A stretch of 64,000 nt of DNA from Acanthosepion esculentum. Taxonomy: Eukaryota > Mollusca > Cephalopoda > Sepiida > Sepiidae. Position numbers and translations under genes: made by a program. The notes below the pieces were generated by a model. It ran no database searches, had not been told where the DNA came from, and saw only the letters and a list, made by a program, of their open reading frames with translations. The stretch is taken from positions 43,260,522 through 43,324,521 of the forward strand of contig OZ038492.1 of NCBI GenBank assembly GCA_964036315.1, written 5' to 3'. Positions 1 to 11,489 of this stretch are shown one piece after another. Position 1 is the first letter of the stretch; the number at the start of each line of letters is the position of its first letter.

Positions 1-501
1 GGACTTTTTTCGACAGCCTGTAGCATTTTTTCTCATTGGTCCGTCTTACTAGCGGATATCGATCTTCCTAGATCCATAGTTTGTGGTGCCACGGATCCTG
101 TCTCAGCAACGCAACAATAAACAGCAACAACTTTTGGATATCTTGGCTGCTTTCTGTCTGGAAATGAAATGTCGCAGCCACGCGCCTATTACCATTCCTG
201 CGAGCGTATGGAAAAATCATATTTGTTCACGATATGAATATCCTGATATTGTTAAACGGAACACTTCTCTGTTAACTCACTACTACACGCATTAAAAGTT
301 GAAGTCAGACCAGCCAGACATGTACACGAATGACAAATGTAATCTACATGGTAACACACCAACATCTACCGAAAACTATTGTTTAAACTTAATAACTCAA
401 AATCGTAGCATGTGCGTACATATTCCTATATGGACTTTTGTCTTTGTTTTGTGTCGTAGGAACCTGACGCTAATAATTGTAAACGTATTTTTGAGTATAG
501 T

Positions 502-504
<3 letters not shown>
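1..504. other. Unassigned AT-rich sequence
   Basis: I see no recognisable gene or repeat here. The short open frames have no family resemblance and no flanking signals. Confidence 0.5.

Positions 505-562
<58 letters not shown>
505..562. repeat. (TA)n microsatellite
   Basis: Uninterrupted TA dinucleotides, followed by a GT-rich stretch (569-594). Confidence 0.97.
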
Positions 563-566
<4 letters not shown>

Positions 567-1010
567 AAATTGTGTGTGTGTGGGTGTGTGTGTAATAAAG
601 GCACTGATGTTGACACCATACCGGAATGCAAATTTCAGGTCGTCTTAAGATTGCATTAAAGTAGATAAAAAGATTGTCGCCAGTATTCATTTCTGTTGTG
701 ACTAAGTAAATGGTTAAGAAATAACAAAAACCAGGTTTGCAGATATATCATATATTAAACAGTAAGTACAACAGAAGATTATTACACTACTTGTGAGTGT
801 GTCTGTCAATTGACCAGCGTTCAATTTATTCGATTCTTCCCCCAAGGCTTTCTCTCCTACTAATCTTATAGTAGGCGGAAGAGTCCAACATATACTCATT
901 AGAGGGAGGACACCACAACAATTTCTATATTCACATACACCCTATTCCTGATATTAAACGTCCTTACCCATGAATATAGCATACCTTTAAATCTTAGTTT
1001 TACAGTTTAC

Positions 1011-1012
<2 letters not shown>
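563..1012. other. Unassigned sequence
   Basis: Nothing recognisable between two TA microsatellites. Confidence 0.5.
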
Positions 1013-1065
<53 letters not shown>

Positions 1066-1088
1066 AGAAAGAGAGAGAGAGAGAGAGA
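1013..1088. repeat. (TA)n followed by (GA)n microsatellite
   Basis: A TA tract runs to about 1062 and passes directly into a GA tract (1065-1088). Confidence 0.95.
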
Positions 1089-2485
1089 TTGCAGTGCTAG
1101 TAGTCCTGATCTGACATTTTGGCTTCATTCACTTTGTGACCGCAATTATATACCCTCTCTGTTAATTTTTATAAATACTTTCACCTAATTATTCCAATGA
1201 GCTTTCCTCTTTGATATCTCGGCTTCACAAATTTATGCGCAGTACTAGACTGACAGTTATGTCTATGCGAAATAAGACAAACAGCCTCGCTTGAGGACAT
1301 TTAAAAAGGGCAACAGCTAAAATGGATAGCACATGTAGATGGAAGAGAAACCAATGACATAAACAAGATGTTGACGTTCCACACTACATCAAATAAAAGG
1401 TGAGGAAGGAGACTTCCATCAATACATAAAAGAGCGCTAACAGCTTCTCGGTTGCAGAAACCTGATCCCCCAACAGTAGTGGTGGCTGCTCACTCAATGA
1501 GCGCTGATTTTTTTCCGTATAAAGAAGTGAAAAATATTATCATTACCAGTATATATCGATCAATTATATGTCATACGTGATACACGCTTAGGCAATCATG
1601 TCTCTTTCGATATATGACTGACGATGCAGATTTTTCCCTCAGTATGTTGCCATTTCTTTCTGTGGTAGACTGGTTGCCAAATAAGGCTAACGAACCTAGT
1701 TTGTCCTGCTATTCAATCCATAGCTGGCAGAGAAAGATGGATTCACACATTTCCCAAGGGTATTTGTGCGCACGGGATCCATTATATATACACAGTTGAA
1801 AATCACACATTAAGGTCAATTTTATTTTGCAAATATTGGTTTTCATTATAATATCTGACATAGTATAGATTATTTTATTCCCACTGAACATGCAAAGTTG
1901 TGTAGGAAGCTGCCGCACATTGGTAAGCCAGTATTGAATTGGATTACTTTTAAAGCGGAGATCTACTTGGATTCACACCGTCAAATTCTATTCCGCTCCA
2001 CTATCTCAGCTTCCCTTTGGGTTTCTTTCGTATTTGGATGACTAATTATCTGAGAATCGCGAATATAATTTGCAAAAAGCAATAAAACTAAATCGAACGG
2101 CAAATAAATTTAAACGAGTTGTAAATAGCACGTATGATTTTTTTTCCGATTGTGTTGATCTTACAATTTATCTGCTTTCCCAGACAGGGAGGGAAAATCT
2201 ATACGTTTGTGTTGTTTTATAAATATGTAAATTATTTTCCCAACTACACAGTAGCATGAGGCAAAATGAGTCTAAAATTATTGGTTGCCAGGAGAAAAAG
2301 CCGTGTTGGGCACACCTACAATTGCAATGCTATCATTTATTTTCACTCAGAATATATATTTTTTTAAATACATATGAATAAACGGCGAACAATTTCTTTA
2401 TTGAAAAGATGTAGTGTACATATTTCTGGTGGTCGATACCAAATGTAAATACAGAATGTTAAAATTGAATTATTTTTATTTTATA
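1089..2485. other. Unassigned sequence with a faint LINE-like trace
   Basis: Mostly featureless. A plus-strand stretch at about 1290-1400 reads, with breaks, like the 'KWxxHVxR' segment near the C-terminus of some LINE proteins. The match is too weak to call a gene. Confidence 0.35.
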
Positions 2486-2845
2486 TTAACCTTTAGCACT
2501 CCGGAGGTGAAAATTGTCACCGTAGAATTCTCTCGCATTGCACCCTGTATGTGAATTCTGTCACCTCAAAAGGGTTTCTATAAATAAACACTTGTCAATT
2601 ATTATTTCCAGAAACAACAATTAACAAGGGTTTATTTATAGCAACGTTTGCACGCTATGGGTTCATTCTGTCACCTCGAGAGGGTTGCTATAAATGAAAA
2701 CACTTGTCAATTGTTATTCCCAGAAGCAACAGTTGACAAGTGTTTATTTATAGCAACCCTCTCGAGATCACAGAATGAACCTACAGCGTGCAAAGGGAGA
2801 TAATTCTACGGTGACGATTTTCACCTCCAGCGTTCTGAAGGCTAA
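2486..2845. mobile_element. piggyBac-like foldback MITE
   Basis: A ~360-bp non-coding element made of long imperfect inverted arms. The left end is TTAA (2486-2489) then CCTTTAGCACTCCGGAGG. The right end, read on the minus strand, is TTAGCCTTCAGAACGCTGG next to a TTAA decayed to CTAA (2842-2845). Both arms share GGTGAAAATNGTCACCG and, further in, an 'ACACTTGTCAA...TATAAATAAACAC' segment. TTAA target duplication and CCYTT(T)GCAC-like ends are the known signature of piggyBac elements. There is no transposase, so it would be mobilised in trans. Confidence 0.75.
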
Positions 2846-3310
2846 GTTATTGGTTGATGTATTTAGATAGTTTATTGCGCTGTTTCCACATTAACAGTTC
2901 AAAATAACGAAAGGGCATTGCACGCAGTTCATTGTATTTTGTTCTCTAGATGATTTTGTTTTTGTTCTCTAGATGATTGTTCGTATATGCCAATTATTGC
3001 ATCCTCGTCCAATTCATCTAAAAATTCCTTTTTAATTCATAGCAGCACATATATTTAAAATTCTCCTTAGACCGTGAGTTTCTTAACCTTGTCTTTATGA
3101 TCTTTATATTTGAAAATGCCCCCCACCCCGCATTAGATGTGCATAACTCATAGCGTGCAGGTGATTTATAACCTTCTTATTTCTTTTTATTTCTAAAACG
3201 GATGTCTGTGCTTGTTTTTTATTGCATTTTTATTTGACATTGGGGTCAACTCCATAAGGGGCCCAATTGCCATCGGGTAAGCTAGTCCGCCACTGCATAA
3301 CAGCTTATGT

Positions 3311-3382
3311 TTTTTAATTGAAGTCATGAGTAAAATAAACATATGTATATATGCTTATTTTACTGATGACTTCAATTAAAAA
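3311..3382. repeat. Short foldback repeat
   Basis: Two 28-bp inverted arms (3311-3338 and 3355-3382) with one mismatch around a 16-nt AT-rich loop. The arm contains AATTGAAGTCATNAGTAAAA. Confidence 0.85.
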
Positions 3383-4756
3383 TCTAATTCGTAATTTGGA
3401 AATGTATAATTAACAAATAATCTGATTTTAGAAAATTGTCGAAAATGATACTGCGAAAATGGAAGCAAGCATTACATCTATTTTGTATTCATTTTTCTCT
3501 CTGAGAAAAACAAGTTTCAATGATTATTTCATCTTTTTCCTTCTATTGTCAGTATATTTTATTAGTCCATTTCAACATATTTTTTTAAAATTTTAATATT
3601 AAATTCTTAATTCAGTCATTCATTCGTTTACATTTACTTCTGTTTTCTTTTCAGTATCTGTTCCCAATTTATTCATTGGGAAATACATTTGCAATTTGCC
3701 CTAATGAGTACGATGTGGGTGACATACCATTTCCAGGAACTTGTTCGAGGGATACTATATTTATCAGGTTGATATCTTGCTAGCATCACGCTATGAAAAT
3801 CGAATTAAAATATTCAATGTCGACTTGTGGAGTTCGCTGACAGACCGAGCCGACATCACTTTGTTTTACATCAGCTATGAATTGGGATCAAAAACAGATA
3901 ATTTTTCCCCATATCTCTTCACTAATGAAGTTTTTATAAAAGTGATGCATAATAGACTGATAAACGTTTACTATTTGTTCTTTATCTTATCATTTGATAT
4001 ACATTGATCAAGTCTTGTAGAAAACCATCTCAGAATATTTTATAGCATTCAGTCATTTTAGTTATATGAAATGTTTCAAAGGAAAGTAGAATATTCAAGA
4101 CGTAAGATTGTTTCACAGTAATTTCCTTAAATTCAAAATTTTATAGAATATGTTTTAAAGATGATAAATAAAAGAAAAATAGGAAATTAGGGGAATGATA
4201 AGTATCACTTCGTGATGAACGACAAAACAGAGGTTCCTTGATTTGAATAGTGACAGATATCTTTTTGAAGTGTGGAATGCAATTTTCACGCACTTGATAA
4301 GCTGATAAATAGAAATTAATGTGATTGATTGATTGATTGTTCTGCTTAGATAAGGATGAAGATAAAGCGAAAACTGGAAAAACCAAAAGCACTCCAAACA
4401 CTTTGACCATGCGAAAATATGACACAAGGATGTTACAACAAAATATAATTCTGCTTTTTTTAAAACAACTACAAAATTTGATAATTTTTTTATTTCTTTA
4501 GGTGAAAAAAGTAAATCAACCGCGAAAAATCTGAACATTTTTCCAAGGTACACCTATCGCTAGAAAGTATACTTTTATTATGTATTTTAACATGGTTGAA
4601 AGTTTTCTCGAAAAAGAGGTTGAATTAATTCTTAAAATAATCGCTAAATCTATTACCATAAGTAAATCTTGCAAGATATTTTAAATATATAACATTGAAA
4701 TCAACCGAATTATTACGTTGGCGATAACACTTCAAATTTGCTTATTTTTTAATCAT
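3383..4756. other. Unassigned AT-rich sequence
   Basis: No recognisable gene. The overlapping minus-strand open frames at 4141-4553 are short, low-complexity and lack any family signature. A short stretch near 3965-3995 resembles the foldback repeat arm found at 13.87 kb. Confidence 0.45.
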
Positions 4757-5230
4757 TTCACCCCAATCAAGGCAATAAAGTCACTAAGACGCAAAGGGCT
4801 TCTGAAAGAATATGAGAAAAACACTATTAAGGAGTGAAAACAATAAAAGAACAGGAATTACGAAAGCAGAAGATAAAGATTGATATTTCATTTAAACATA
4901 GGAAAATCAAAGTTGACTAGAAAGTACGATACTGGAAGAGAGTTCCACAAGCAAGAAGTTACACAGACGAAACTTACGGCTACTTTTAGCAATTTCAACA
5001 GTAAAAATGATGAGACCTTACCGTCAATCTACTACTGCGTTTAAATTCATAAAGTCTAAGTACCGTAAAGGAAAGTTCATCAGAAAAATTACCATGAAAT
5101 TATTTATACTAATGGTACAGATAAGCTATTTTACAGAGGTGAGAAATTGACTGAAGCCAAGATACTAGTTCAGGATCAATAACATCGCAGATTATTCTTT
5201 GATTTTATCAAGAATCTCTAGCAATATTCA
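4757..5230 (-). pseudogene. LINE-A 3' end (non-LTR retrotransposon RT C-terminus)
   Basis: Reading the minus strand from about 5230, broken frames give 'LDKI...' then an 'IDPEL' stretch that aligns with the family tail seen better elsewhere in the window (KIQRRICNVIGPDLAS, SHRRNVA, RTARLWNSLP). It ends at 4757 with the family's 3'-terminal block, which on the minus strand resembles GCCTTGNTTGGGGTGAAA. The tail is of the type found in Jockey/CR1-related LINEs. Only the 3' part is present, as expected of 5'-truncated LINE insertions, and the frame is destroyed. Confidence 0.75.
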
Positions 5231-5234
5231 AAGC

Positions 5235-5422
5235 ATGAATTTTTTGCGTGGTAGTTATGCAAATGTCTTTCTTAGCCTGGTAATAAGAGTTCTATGCAGT
5301 TCTGTGACGCTGTACTTCGCGAAAGAACGAAATATTAACAAAAGAACTATATGCAATATATATATAAATTCTTATCACCAGTGCAAGAAAGACATTTGAA
5401 TCACGACCACGCAAAAAATCAT
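5235..5422. repeat. Foldback repeat, ~70-bp arms
   Basis: Left arm from 5235 (ATGAATTTTTTGCGTGGT...) and right arm ending at 5422 (...ACCACGCAAAAAATCAT) are imperfect inverted copies, both containing CAAATGTCTTTCTT. It abuts the LINE-A fragment. Confidence 0.85.
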
Positions 5423-5677
5423 TTTTATAGTATGTGGAAATAGCTACACTTTGCTTGAAGAAGGTAGCGAAACCAGAAACCCATGTAGCAGAATTATGGT
5501 AAATAGAGTATAATGATACCAGGAGAAAAATTCAAGAAATAAATTGAGAAAACAAGAAACATCCGTGTCGCTTGAAAATAATCAACCAGCCCTACAATGT
5601 ATAACCAAAAGAAAGAAAGAAACACCGACAGAGTAACCTAAGTAGAGCAAACTAGAAAAACTAAAGAGCCAGAACTC

Positions 5678-5682
<5 letters not shown>

Positions 5683-5734
<52 letters not shown>
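5683..5734. repeat. (TA)n microsatellite
   Basis: Uninterrupted TA repeats. The adjoining sequence (5735-5870) is a reverse copy of part of the ~291-bp unit at 7085-7662, sharing the motif CAGTCTGTCTGTGGATGA on the minus strand. Confidence 0.9.
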
Positions 5735-5735
<1 letters not shown>

Positions 5736-6159
5736 TTTCATCCACAGACAGACTGTTTCTCTATATTACAACTCCTGTGTGGTTAGACATTCGATCGCTT
5801 CAGTCAGGGACCGAAACCGATTTGGCATCAGTCAGAGAGAAAGGTGAATTTTTGCATATTTATTTCTTCATAAACACACCAGTTACCTAGAATACTCAGT
5901 CCAGGTTGGAGAGTCTTGCATTATCACCAGTAGAAATGTTTACAAATTAGCGCTTTTCTCCTCACAGTACTCGACTGAATTTATTAATTTTCGGGAGCAA
6001 ATATCGTCATCCACGGACATACTGTTACAGAGGTTAGAAAAATGATGTGAGCAACTTGCAAAAATAGCAGTGTTTTCAATTCCGGCATTTTCAATTATTT
6101 GTAAAAATCAAACCGGCATTAAAGGCCTTTGCTTTGCTTTTCCACTTAATTAAGTCATT

Positions 6160-6325
6160 ATGTTTCTTCAGATAAAAGAGTTACATACTAAAAGGTGCGA
6201 CCTGTCAGATATTCAAAGAGGACATGTAGTTGCTTCTCGATTAGCAGGAGCATCTCTGACCAAAACCTTTGAATTATTAAATGTGTCACGAACTGTAGTG
6301 ACCACGGTTATGACAAATAGAATTG
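6160..6325 (+). pseudogene. Tc1-type transposase fragment (N-terminal HTH)
   Basis: About 55 codons from an ATG at 6160 resemble the first helix-turn-helix of Tc1 transposases: 'CDLSDIQRGHVVASRLAGAS' then 'FELLNVSRTVV'. The family pattern is RGxIVxxRxAGxSxxxTAxxxxVSRxTV. No catalytic domain follows, because the plus-strand reading stops where a minus-strand mariner fragment begins. It is a remnant that could only contact DNA, not cut it. Confidence 0.7.
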
Positions 6326-6329
6326 GACG

Positions 6330-7033
6330 TTCAAATTTATAAATATACGGCCCAATGATTCCGCTAGTAAAAAAAATGCGTACCAATAGTGATCTTTTGT
6401 GGATGCGGTGGCTTTTCAACAATCTTCCTTGGCTTTTCATCAACTCAAATGTAACAATTTTGCTTAGTAATGAAGAAGAAAATGGCCTCATCACTAAAGA
6501 GTATATTTTGCGAAAAATCTTCATCGGCTTGTCTTTGTTTGTGCACCCAAATGACGAATGTGCCGCGCATGTTTCAGTTCTTGAGTCAATTGAATTTTGT
6601 ATGTAGAGGCAAATCTTTTGTCAAAATTCGATGTAACGTTGTTGTGGAGAGGTTCTATTCCTGCGCGCGATGACGAATCTGGATTTTCGGCCACATTCTT
6701 GTGCTCTGCAGTAATGCTTTCAGTTGAACGACGTAAACGAGCACGCAGTGGTGGTTTCACATATGCCCCCGAAACAGTTTGCTTGAATTTACGAACAATT
6801 TTTTTCCAAATGCACTCTCATTTAGTCGATTATGTTGACCAAAAAATCGCGAAGTGCGCAAAAGGCATTTCGGTTTGAAAGTTAATTTTCGTAACAGGCT
6901 TCGATAACTTTAACACATTTGTTAATTGTTAAATTTGCCATGGTTGAAAGTGGCAAAGACTTAAGAAAAAGAAAAAAAATCATTAGACGCTTAAACTTAA
7001 TTGACATTTAAAATCAGTCAAAGTTATTGGAAC

Positions 7034-7040
<7 letters not shown>
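6330..7040 (-). pseudogene. mariner-like transposase remnant
   Basis: On the minus strand, frameshifted pieces give in order 'CALRDFxxQHNR', a variable linker 'RRSTESITAEHKNVAE', 'YKIQLTQELKHARH' and 'GIIGPYIYKFE'. This is the layout of a mariner-type transposase common in invertebrates (family knowledge): N-terminal HTH region, 'YKIQLxQELKPxDH' linker and start of the catalytic core. The C-terminal half with the remaining acidic residues is missing, cut off at the Tc1 fragment near 6325. The right end (7019-7040, AGTCAAAGTTATTGGAACAC then CCTATA) looks like this element's terminal inverted repeat. Several stops make it non-functional. Confidence 0.75.

Positions 7041-7073
<33 letters not shown>
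7039..7073. repeat. (TA)n microsatellite
   Basis: TA repeat abutting the presumed mariner terminus. Confidence 0.9.
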
Positions 7074-7076
<3 letters not shown>

Positions 7077-7084
7077 GGCTCCTG

Positions 7085-7662
7085 AAAAAATTAATTTCGG
7101 TTGAGCTCTGTGGAAAGGAAGCGTGGGTTTGTAAACAGTGACTATTAAATTTAATATAGAATGACTCTTCGGCAAAATTGAGTCCTGTCAGTCACTGTGT
7201 GTTTATCTAAATCTAAAAATAAATACGCTAAAATTCACCTTCACCCTGCTGTGCGCCGACGGCTTAGTGGTAGAATTTCCGACTGACGCCAATTCACCTA
7301 GAGGCAACCGGACGTCTAGCCACACTGAAGAGCTGTGATACAGTGAAACAGTCTGTCTGTGGATGACAATAAATGAAAAAATTAATTTCGTTTGAGCTCT
7401 GTGGGAAGGAAGCGTGGTTTTGTAAACAGTGACTATTAAAGTTAATATAGAATGACTCTTCGGCAGAATTGAGTCCTGTCAGTCACTGTGTGTTTATCTA
7501 AATCTAAAAATAAAAGCGCTAAAATTCACCTTCATCCCTGCCGTGCGCCGACGGCTTAGTGGTAGAATTTCCGACTGACGCCAATTCAGCTAGAGACAAC
7601 CGGACGTCTAGTCACACTGAAGAGCTGTGATACATCGAAACAGTCTGTCTGTGGATGACAAT
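7085..7662 (+). repeat. Tandem duplication of a ~291-bp SINE-like unit
   Basis: Two head-to-tail copies begin at 7085 and 7376 and differ at only scattered positions. Each contains CCGACGGCTTAGTGGTAGAA, which resembles an RNA polymerase III A box within a tRNA-like head, but no convincing B box. Each ends with CAGTCTGTCTGTGGATGACA. A reverse copy of the unit's end occurs at about 5735-5870, so this is a dispersed repeat duplicated locally. Confidence 0.85.
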
Positions 7663-7663
7663 A

Positions 7664-7700
<37 letters not shown>

Positions 7701-7718
7701 CGTGTGTGCGTGTGTGTA
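7664..7718. repeat. (TA)n(TG)n microsatellite
   Basis: A TA tract changes to TG with occasional C, directly after the tandem duplication. Confidence 0.9.
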
Positions 7719-7719
7719 C

Positions 7720-9159
7720 TTAAATACACACTTACTTTATAAAATATATATATATATATAAATAATGAATGTTGGTATTTCGCAAGCTAGTTTCAATAGA
7801 TCACTTTGATCCTTACTCGTGGCCTTGTACCAAATTCAAGGCTCGCTTCGTACTCTTCTCTGTTGTATATAATACTTACATCTTTCGCTAACTGATAAAA
7901 TGTTATCCATTTGTTATTTATTACAACTGGTTACCTACCTATACATTTAAGCCATTTTCTTTTTGTTTTTTAATATAATTACCTTCTTCTCCCAAAGAAA
8001 ATACATTAGTGCCTTTTTGACATCTGACATTTATTTGTCCTTATGTGTAAAACTGACGACGATTCTTTAAAAATAAAATCCACCGTCATTTATTTTTATG
8101 TATATCTATGCCTTGCTTTCTAAGACTTCTGCCATAAGTTTTAACCTCATACTGAACCTACACGCAAAAACTTCATTACAATAATCTCTGAAGGTATTGA
8201 TTTTTTTATTCTACTAACATTTTTCTTTACTATGAACGTCTTTAGGATATTTTGTTTTGGCTTGAAAACATGAAGCATGTGCATGTATTGCTTATTTAGA
8301 GCGCATGCGTAAGATTAAATAAGGGCTGGTTGGTGTTCAGTAAAAAATACGAAGGGATTACATGTCACTGGATTTGTTTTACGGCCAGTGAAAAGAATAT
8401 TTCACTCGGACATTTTTTAATGTGAGGAAATAATGCAAGTATGAAGGTAAGGGAAAAAGTCTGAAAAGTTACTTGTGGACATCCAAGTGCGAATAAAATG
8501 TAATGAGATAAGGATTTTTTTTTATCTAACACGTTTTGCGATTTTTATCTGGGAGGTGTTTTGTTTTATTTTATTTTTCGTATCTTATTTTTCAACTGGT
8601 AATTTTGCATGTGAAAGCATAAAGAAGAAAAGATATAAAGGGTGAGAAACAAAAGAAAAAATGTGTAGATACGTCTGTATATATATATATTAGAAAGCCA
8701 AAATTGTGATTATATGGATACGGGTTTCGCAGTATGTTTATACCTGTCAGTTTATGTTTTTTGCTATTTTCTATTCCTTAACTAAAATACATCTGTAGGT
8801 GTGTGCGTGTGTATGTTTATTCCTAGTCCCCAAATGCAGCGCGTCCTCATCCTCGGTCCTTCTCTAAAAAAGAGTCACCATTTCGCGCTCCTTTTCTCGT
8901 TTTCATTTATACGTTACATCAATAAATTCTCAACTGGCTAATACATTTTATTCTCCGCTAATTAATTACAGACTTAAAAGTGTATTATTGTGTGTGCTGA
9001 CTGGCAGTGGGTAGAATATTTTGGTGGTCGTTAGATTTTTTAAAATTTGCTTCAGATAAAAATAGTTCCAGGCATGCAAAAAATAAATAAATAGGTAAAT
9101 CCCTCCGACGCAACAAATAAAACCAATTTATCTTCATTTGAATACTGAGTTTTGATTAA
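7720..9159. other. Unassigned AT-rich sequence
   Basis: No gene recognised. Short TA runs occur at 7744-7760 and 8680-8690. Confidence 0.5.
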
Positions 9160-9430
9160 TTATTCATTTACTACGGCTTATCAACCATTCGCTGGTTATT
9201 TAAAGCTAGAAACTATTTTTAAATTGTAAAGATTATTTTGGGGATAATAATGATTTAGTAATACAAGTCTTTCTAATTAAGCTATAGATGTGGGAGTAAA
9301 GGTGGATTCATACTTTTCTCAAATGTATTCAAACGTAAGTGAATATAACGAACCCAACTGGAATTGGAACTCAGCTCGCCGATTAACAATTCCGAGACAT
9401 TATACAAACATCACCCGAACATCCGAGAAA
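9160..9430 (-). mobile_element. tRNA-derived SINE (family 1)
   Basis: On the minus strand a tRNA-like head (about 9430-9350) has an A-box-like GTGATGTTTGTATAATG and a B-box-like GAGTTCCAATTCCAG. A body follows, then the tail block around 9180-9200, whose reverse complement includes 'GGTTGATAAGCCG'. The same order occurs at 62345-62615 (minus) and 51015-51330 (plus). Confidence 0.7.
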
Positions 9431-9699
9431 CAGCACCTGTTGTTCCAAAGCGGTCAACTATCTAGGTATTGATATGGTCATAAACCGAAAGGCTGTGTTT
9501 AAATTTCCGATTGCCTCATTTATCAATAATTTCGCCAATTCTCCGAACCAATGTAACACGTTCTCTTCAACTCAGAATCATTAGTGAGTACTTTATTGAG
9601 AATAGTTAATGAAAAATGTGTATATTTCGTAAATATTTAACTTTTATAAGCTGTATGTCTTATATGGTAATTTTCTTAGTATACCTTATATATAGCACG

Positions 9700-9790
9700 C
9701 GGTGAGGATCGAACTCAATACTCAATTGTACTTGTTATAGTTAGACAAGCTTGCTAATCATTACACCTTGTCGAGACGCCCAAATATGTC
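9700..9790 (-). mobile_element. tRNA-like SINE head
   Basis: The minus strand reads GGTGTAATGATTAGCAAG (A-box region) and, about 35 nt later, GAGTTCGATCCTCACCG (B box). There is no proper acceptor stem, so a pol III-type SINE head is favoured over a real tRNA gene. Confidence 0.6.
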
Positions 9791-9989
9791 TTGTATGTAA
9801 ATAATCTTCTTTACGAGATGCAAACTTGAATCATTAGTGTGGGAAAGAATAAGAACATCTGTGTCTCTTGCTAGCAACAAAATTATTTAAATATATTCAT
9901 CAATTCGCTTACATAAACTTAAGACGTTTGGACAAATTTGACATTTCACATTTTTTATGTCTCTTGTAAACTAGGAAAGTGGGTTCACT

Positions 9990-10545
9990 GTGTCGTGCTA
10001 GACATTTTTTCCCGCCAGAATTTATCTTACATATTTATAAGTCTTCCTTTGAATATTGCTACTATATCTGGTCTAGTGTTCCTGGTTTATATTTAGAGAT
10101 TCTTGATAAAATCCAAAGGAAAATATGCAACGTTATTGGTCTTAAACTGGCATCTGGGCTTTTAGTCTTTTTCCGCTGCCGTAATGTACCATTTCCATAA
10201 ATGTTTTCATGCTAATTATTCTGGTGAACTTTCCTCTATGTTACCTAAACTTTATGAATATATGTGCAGTACGAGATTAGCGGCAAGTTGAAATGGCTCG
10301 ATATAACCGTAAGTTCTATGATAACAGTTCCTACTATCACGCTTCTGACATGTGCCATTCTCTTCCGGTATTTTGTTTCCGAGACAATTTTGATCTTCAA
10401 AAATTTAAATCCATTGTCATTCGTTATCTTCTATCTTCTCAATTCTTGTTCTTTTATTGTTCTCTCTTTTTAATAGTGTTTTTTTAATTCTCTAACAGTC
10501 AATAAACGTTGCGTCTCAGTGGCTTTATTGTCTTGAATGATTTTA
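9990..10545 (+). pseudogene. LINE-A 3' end
   Basis: The plus strand encodes 'YKSSFEYCYYIWSSVPGLYL' then 'LDKIQRKICNVIG', the conserved tail after the RT domain of this LINE family. From about 10200, in other frames, follow the SSELS-L-P and RWLF-like segments and the family's 3'-terminal block ('...CTCAGTGGCTTTATTGTCTT'). Frameshifts and stops make it dead. Only the 3' end is present. Confidence 0.8.
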
Positions 10546-11489
10546 AAAAAGCTAATGTTGAATAATCATCTTTTCAAACAAATTAATTTATGGAATATTT
10601 AATGCAATTTAAATTAACCTAGTTTAATATTATTTTTAAAGTTCGTAAGCTGTATACATTTAAACGTCCTAAGTTAAAATTAAGCTTTCTCAAAATAAGC
10701 AAGAGTAAAAAGCAAAATTCATCGTGAAAATGTGGCTGATTTTTTAAGCGCATGTATATTCCTACAAAAACAAAAATCACTAGTATGTCTCGCTAATTTA
10801 TTAGGACGACATAGTGGAAGAGAATGCATACTAACTAACAAACTACAAAATGTACAACAATCGAACTCAGTTTTGTTTTATTTTATTTTATCAAATTAAT
10901 GTTCAACTTTAGCAAAAATTTAAACATTCTCATCTTTTAACCTGTTTTTTTATTCTGAAAATCGCTGCACTGAGAATGAAAAGCCTCAATGGATGCCGCT
11001 GAGTGTATTAATGTATTAAACTTTATTAAAGAGAATTTTCAATTCTGAAAAGTCTTAATCTTTCAGTGGTGGCAAACCTGGCATAACAATAATTGCTAAC
11101 CATGTCGGAAGTTAAGAAATTCTTTCCTTCCCTTTGAAATAACTCACCCCCCCACCGAGTCATCGTTACGTGACCTGCAACTACAATTCATTTTAGGCTA
11201 AACAATTCTTTATCGATTTCCTCCTAGATAAGAGTTTCCTCGCGTTGCCCTCGAACCAATTCAACATTGCAACTAAAAATACTGCCAACAAGTAGTTTTA
11301 TATTCTTTAGCGAAGCAAACCTTACAATTAAACGCACCGTATAGGGCTTCCCCAAATACCTTAGAGAATTTCAGCTTATTCCTTTGTTTTTAACTTTTAC
11401 TTTAATTGTTCGATAACCGGGATAAGAAATCCAGTATAACCGTATTTGTCACAATATGTAAATTGTTTGGTAAATTGTCTTCATAACGT
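10546..11489. other. Unassigned AT-rich sequence
   Basis: No gene or recognisable repeat seen. Confidence 0.5.

Noticed and set aside
1290..1470. LINE C-terminal remnant on the plus strand
   Set aside because: Only a weak 'KWxxHVxR' resemblance over a few residues with stops, not enough to annotate.
4141..4553. Two overlapping minus-strand frames of 94 and 132 residues
   Set aside because: No conserved motif or signal pattern, and AT-rich composition explains their length poorly but sufficiently; no second line of evidence.
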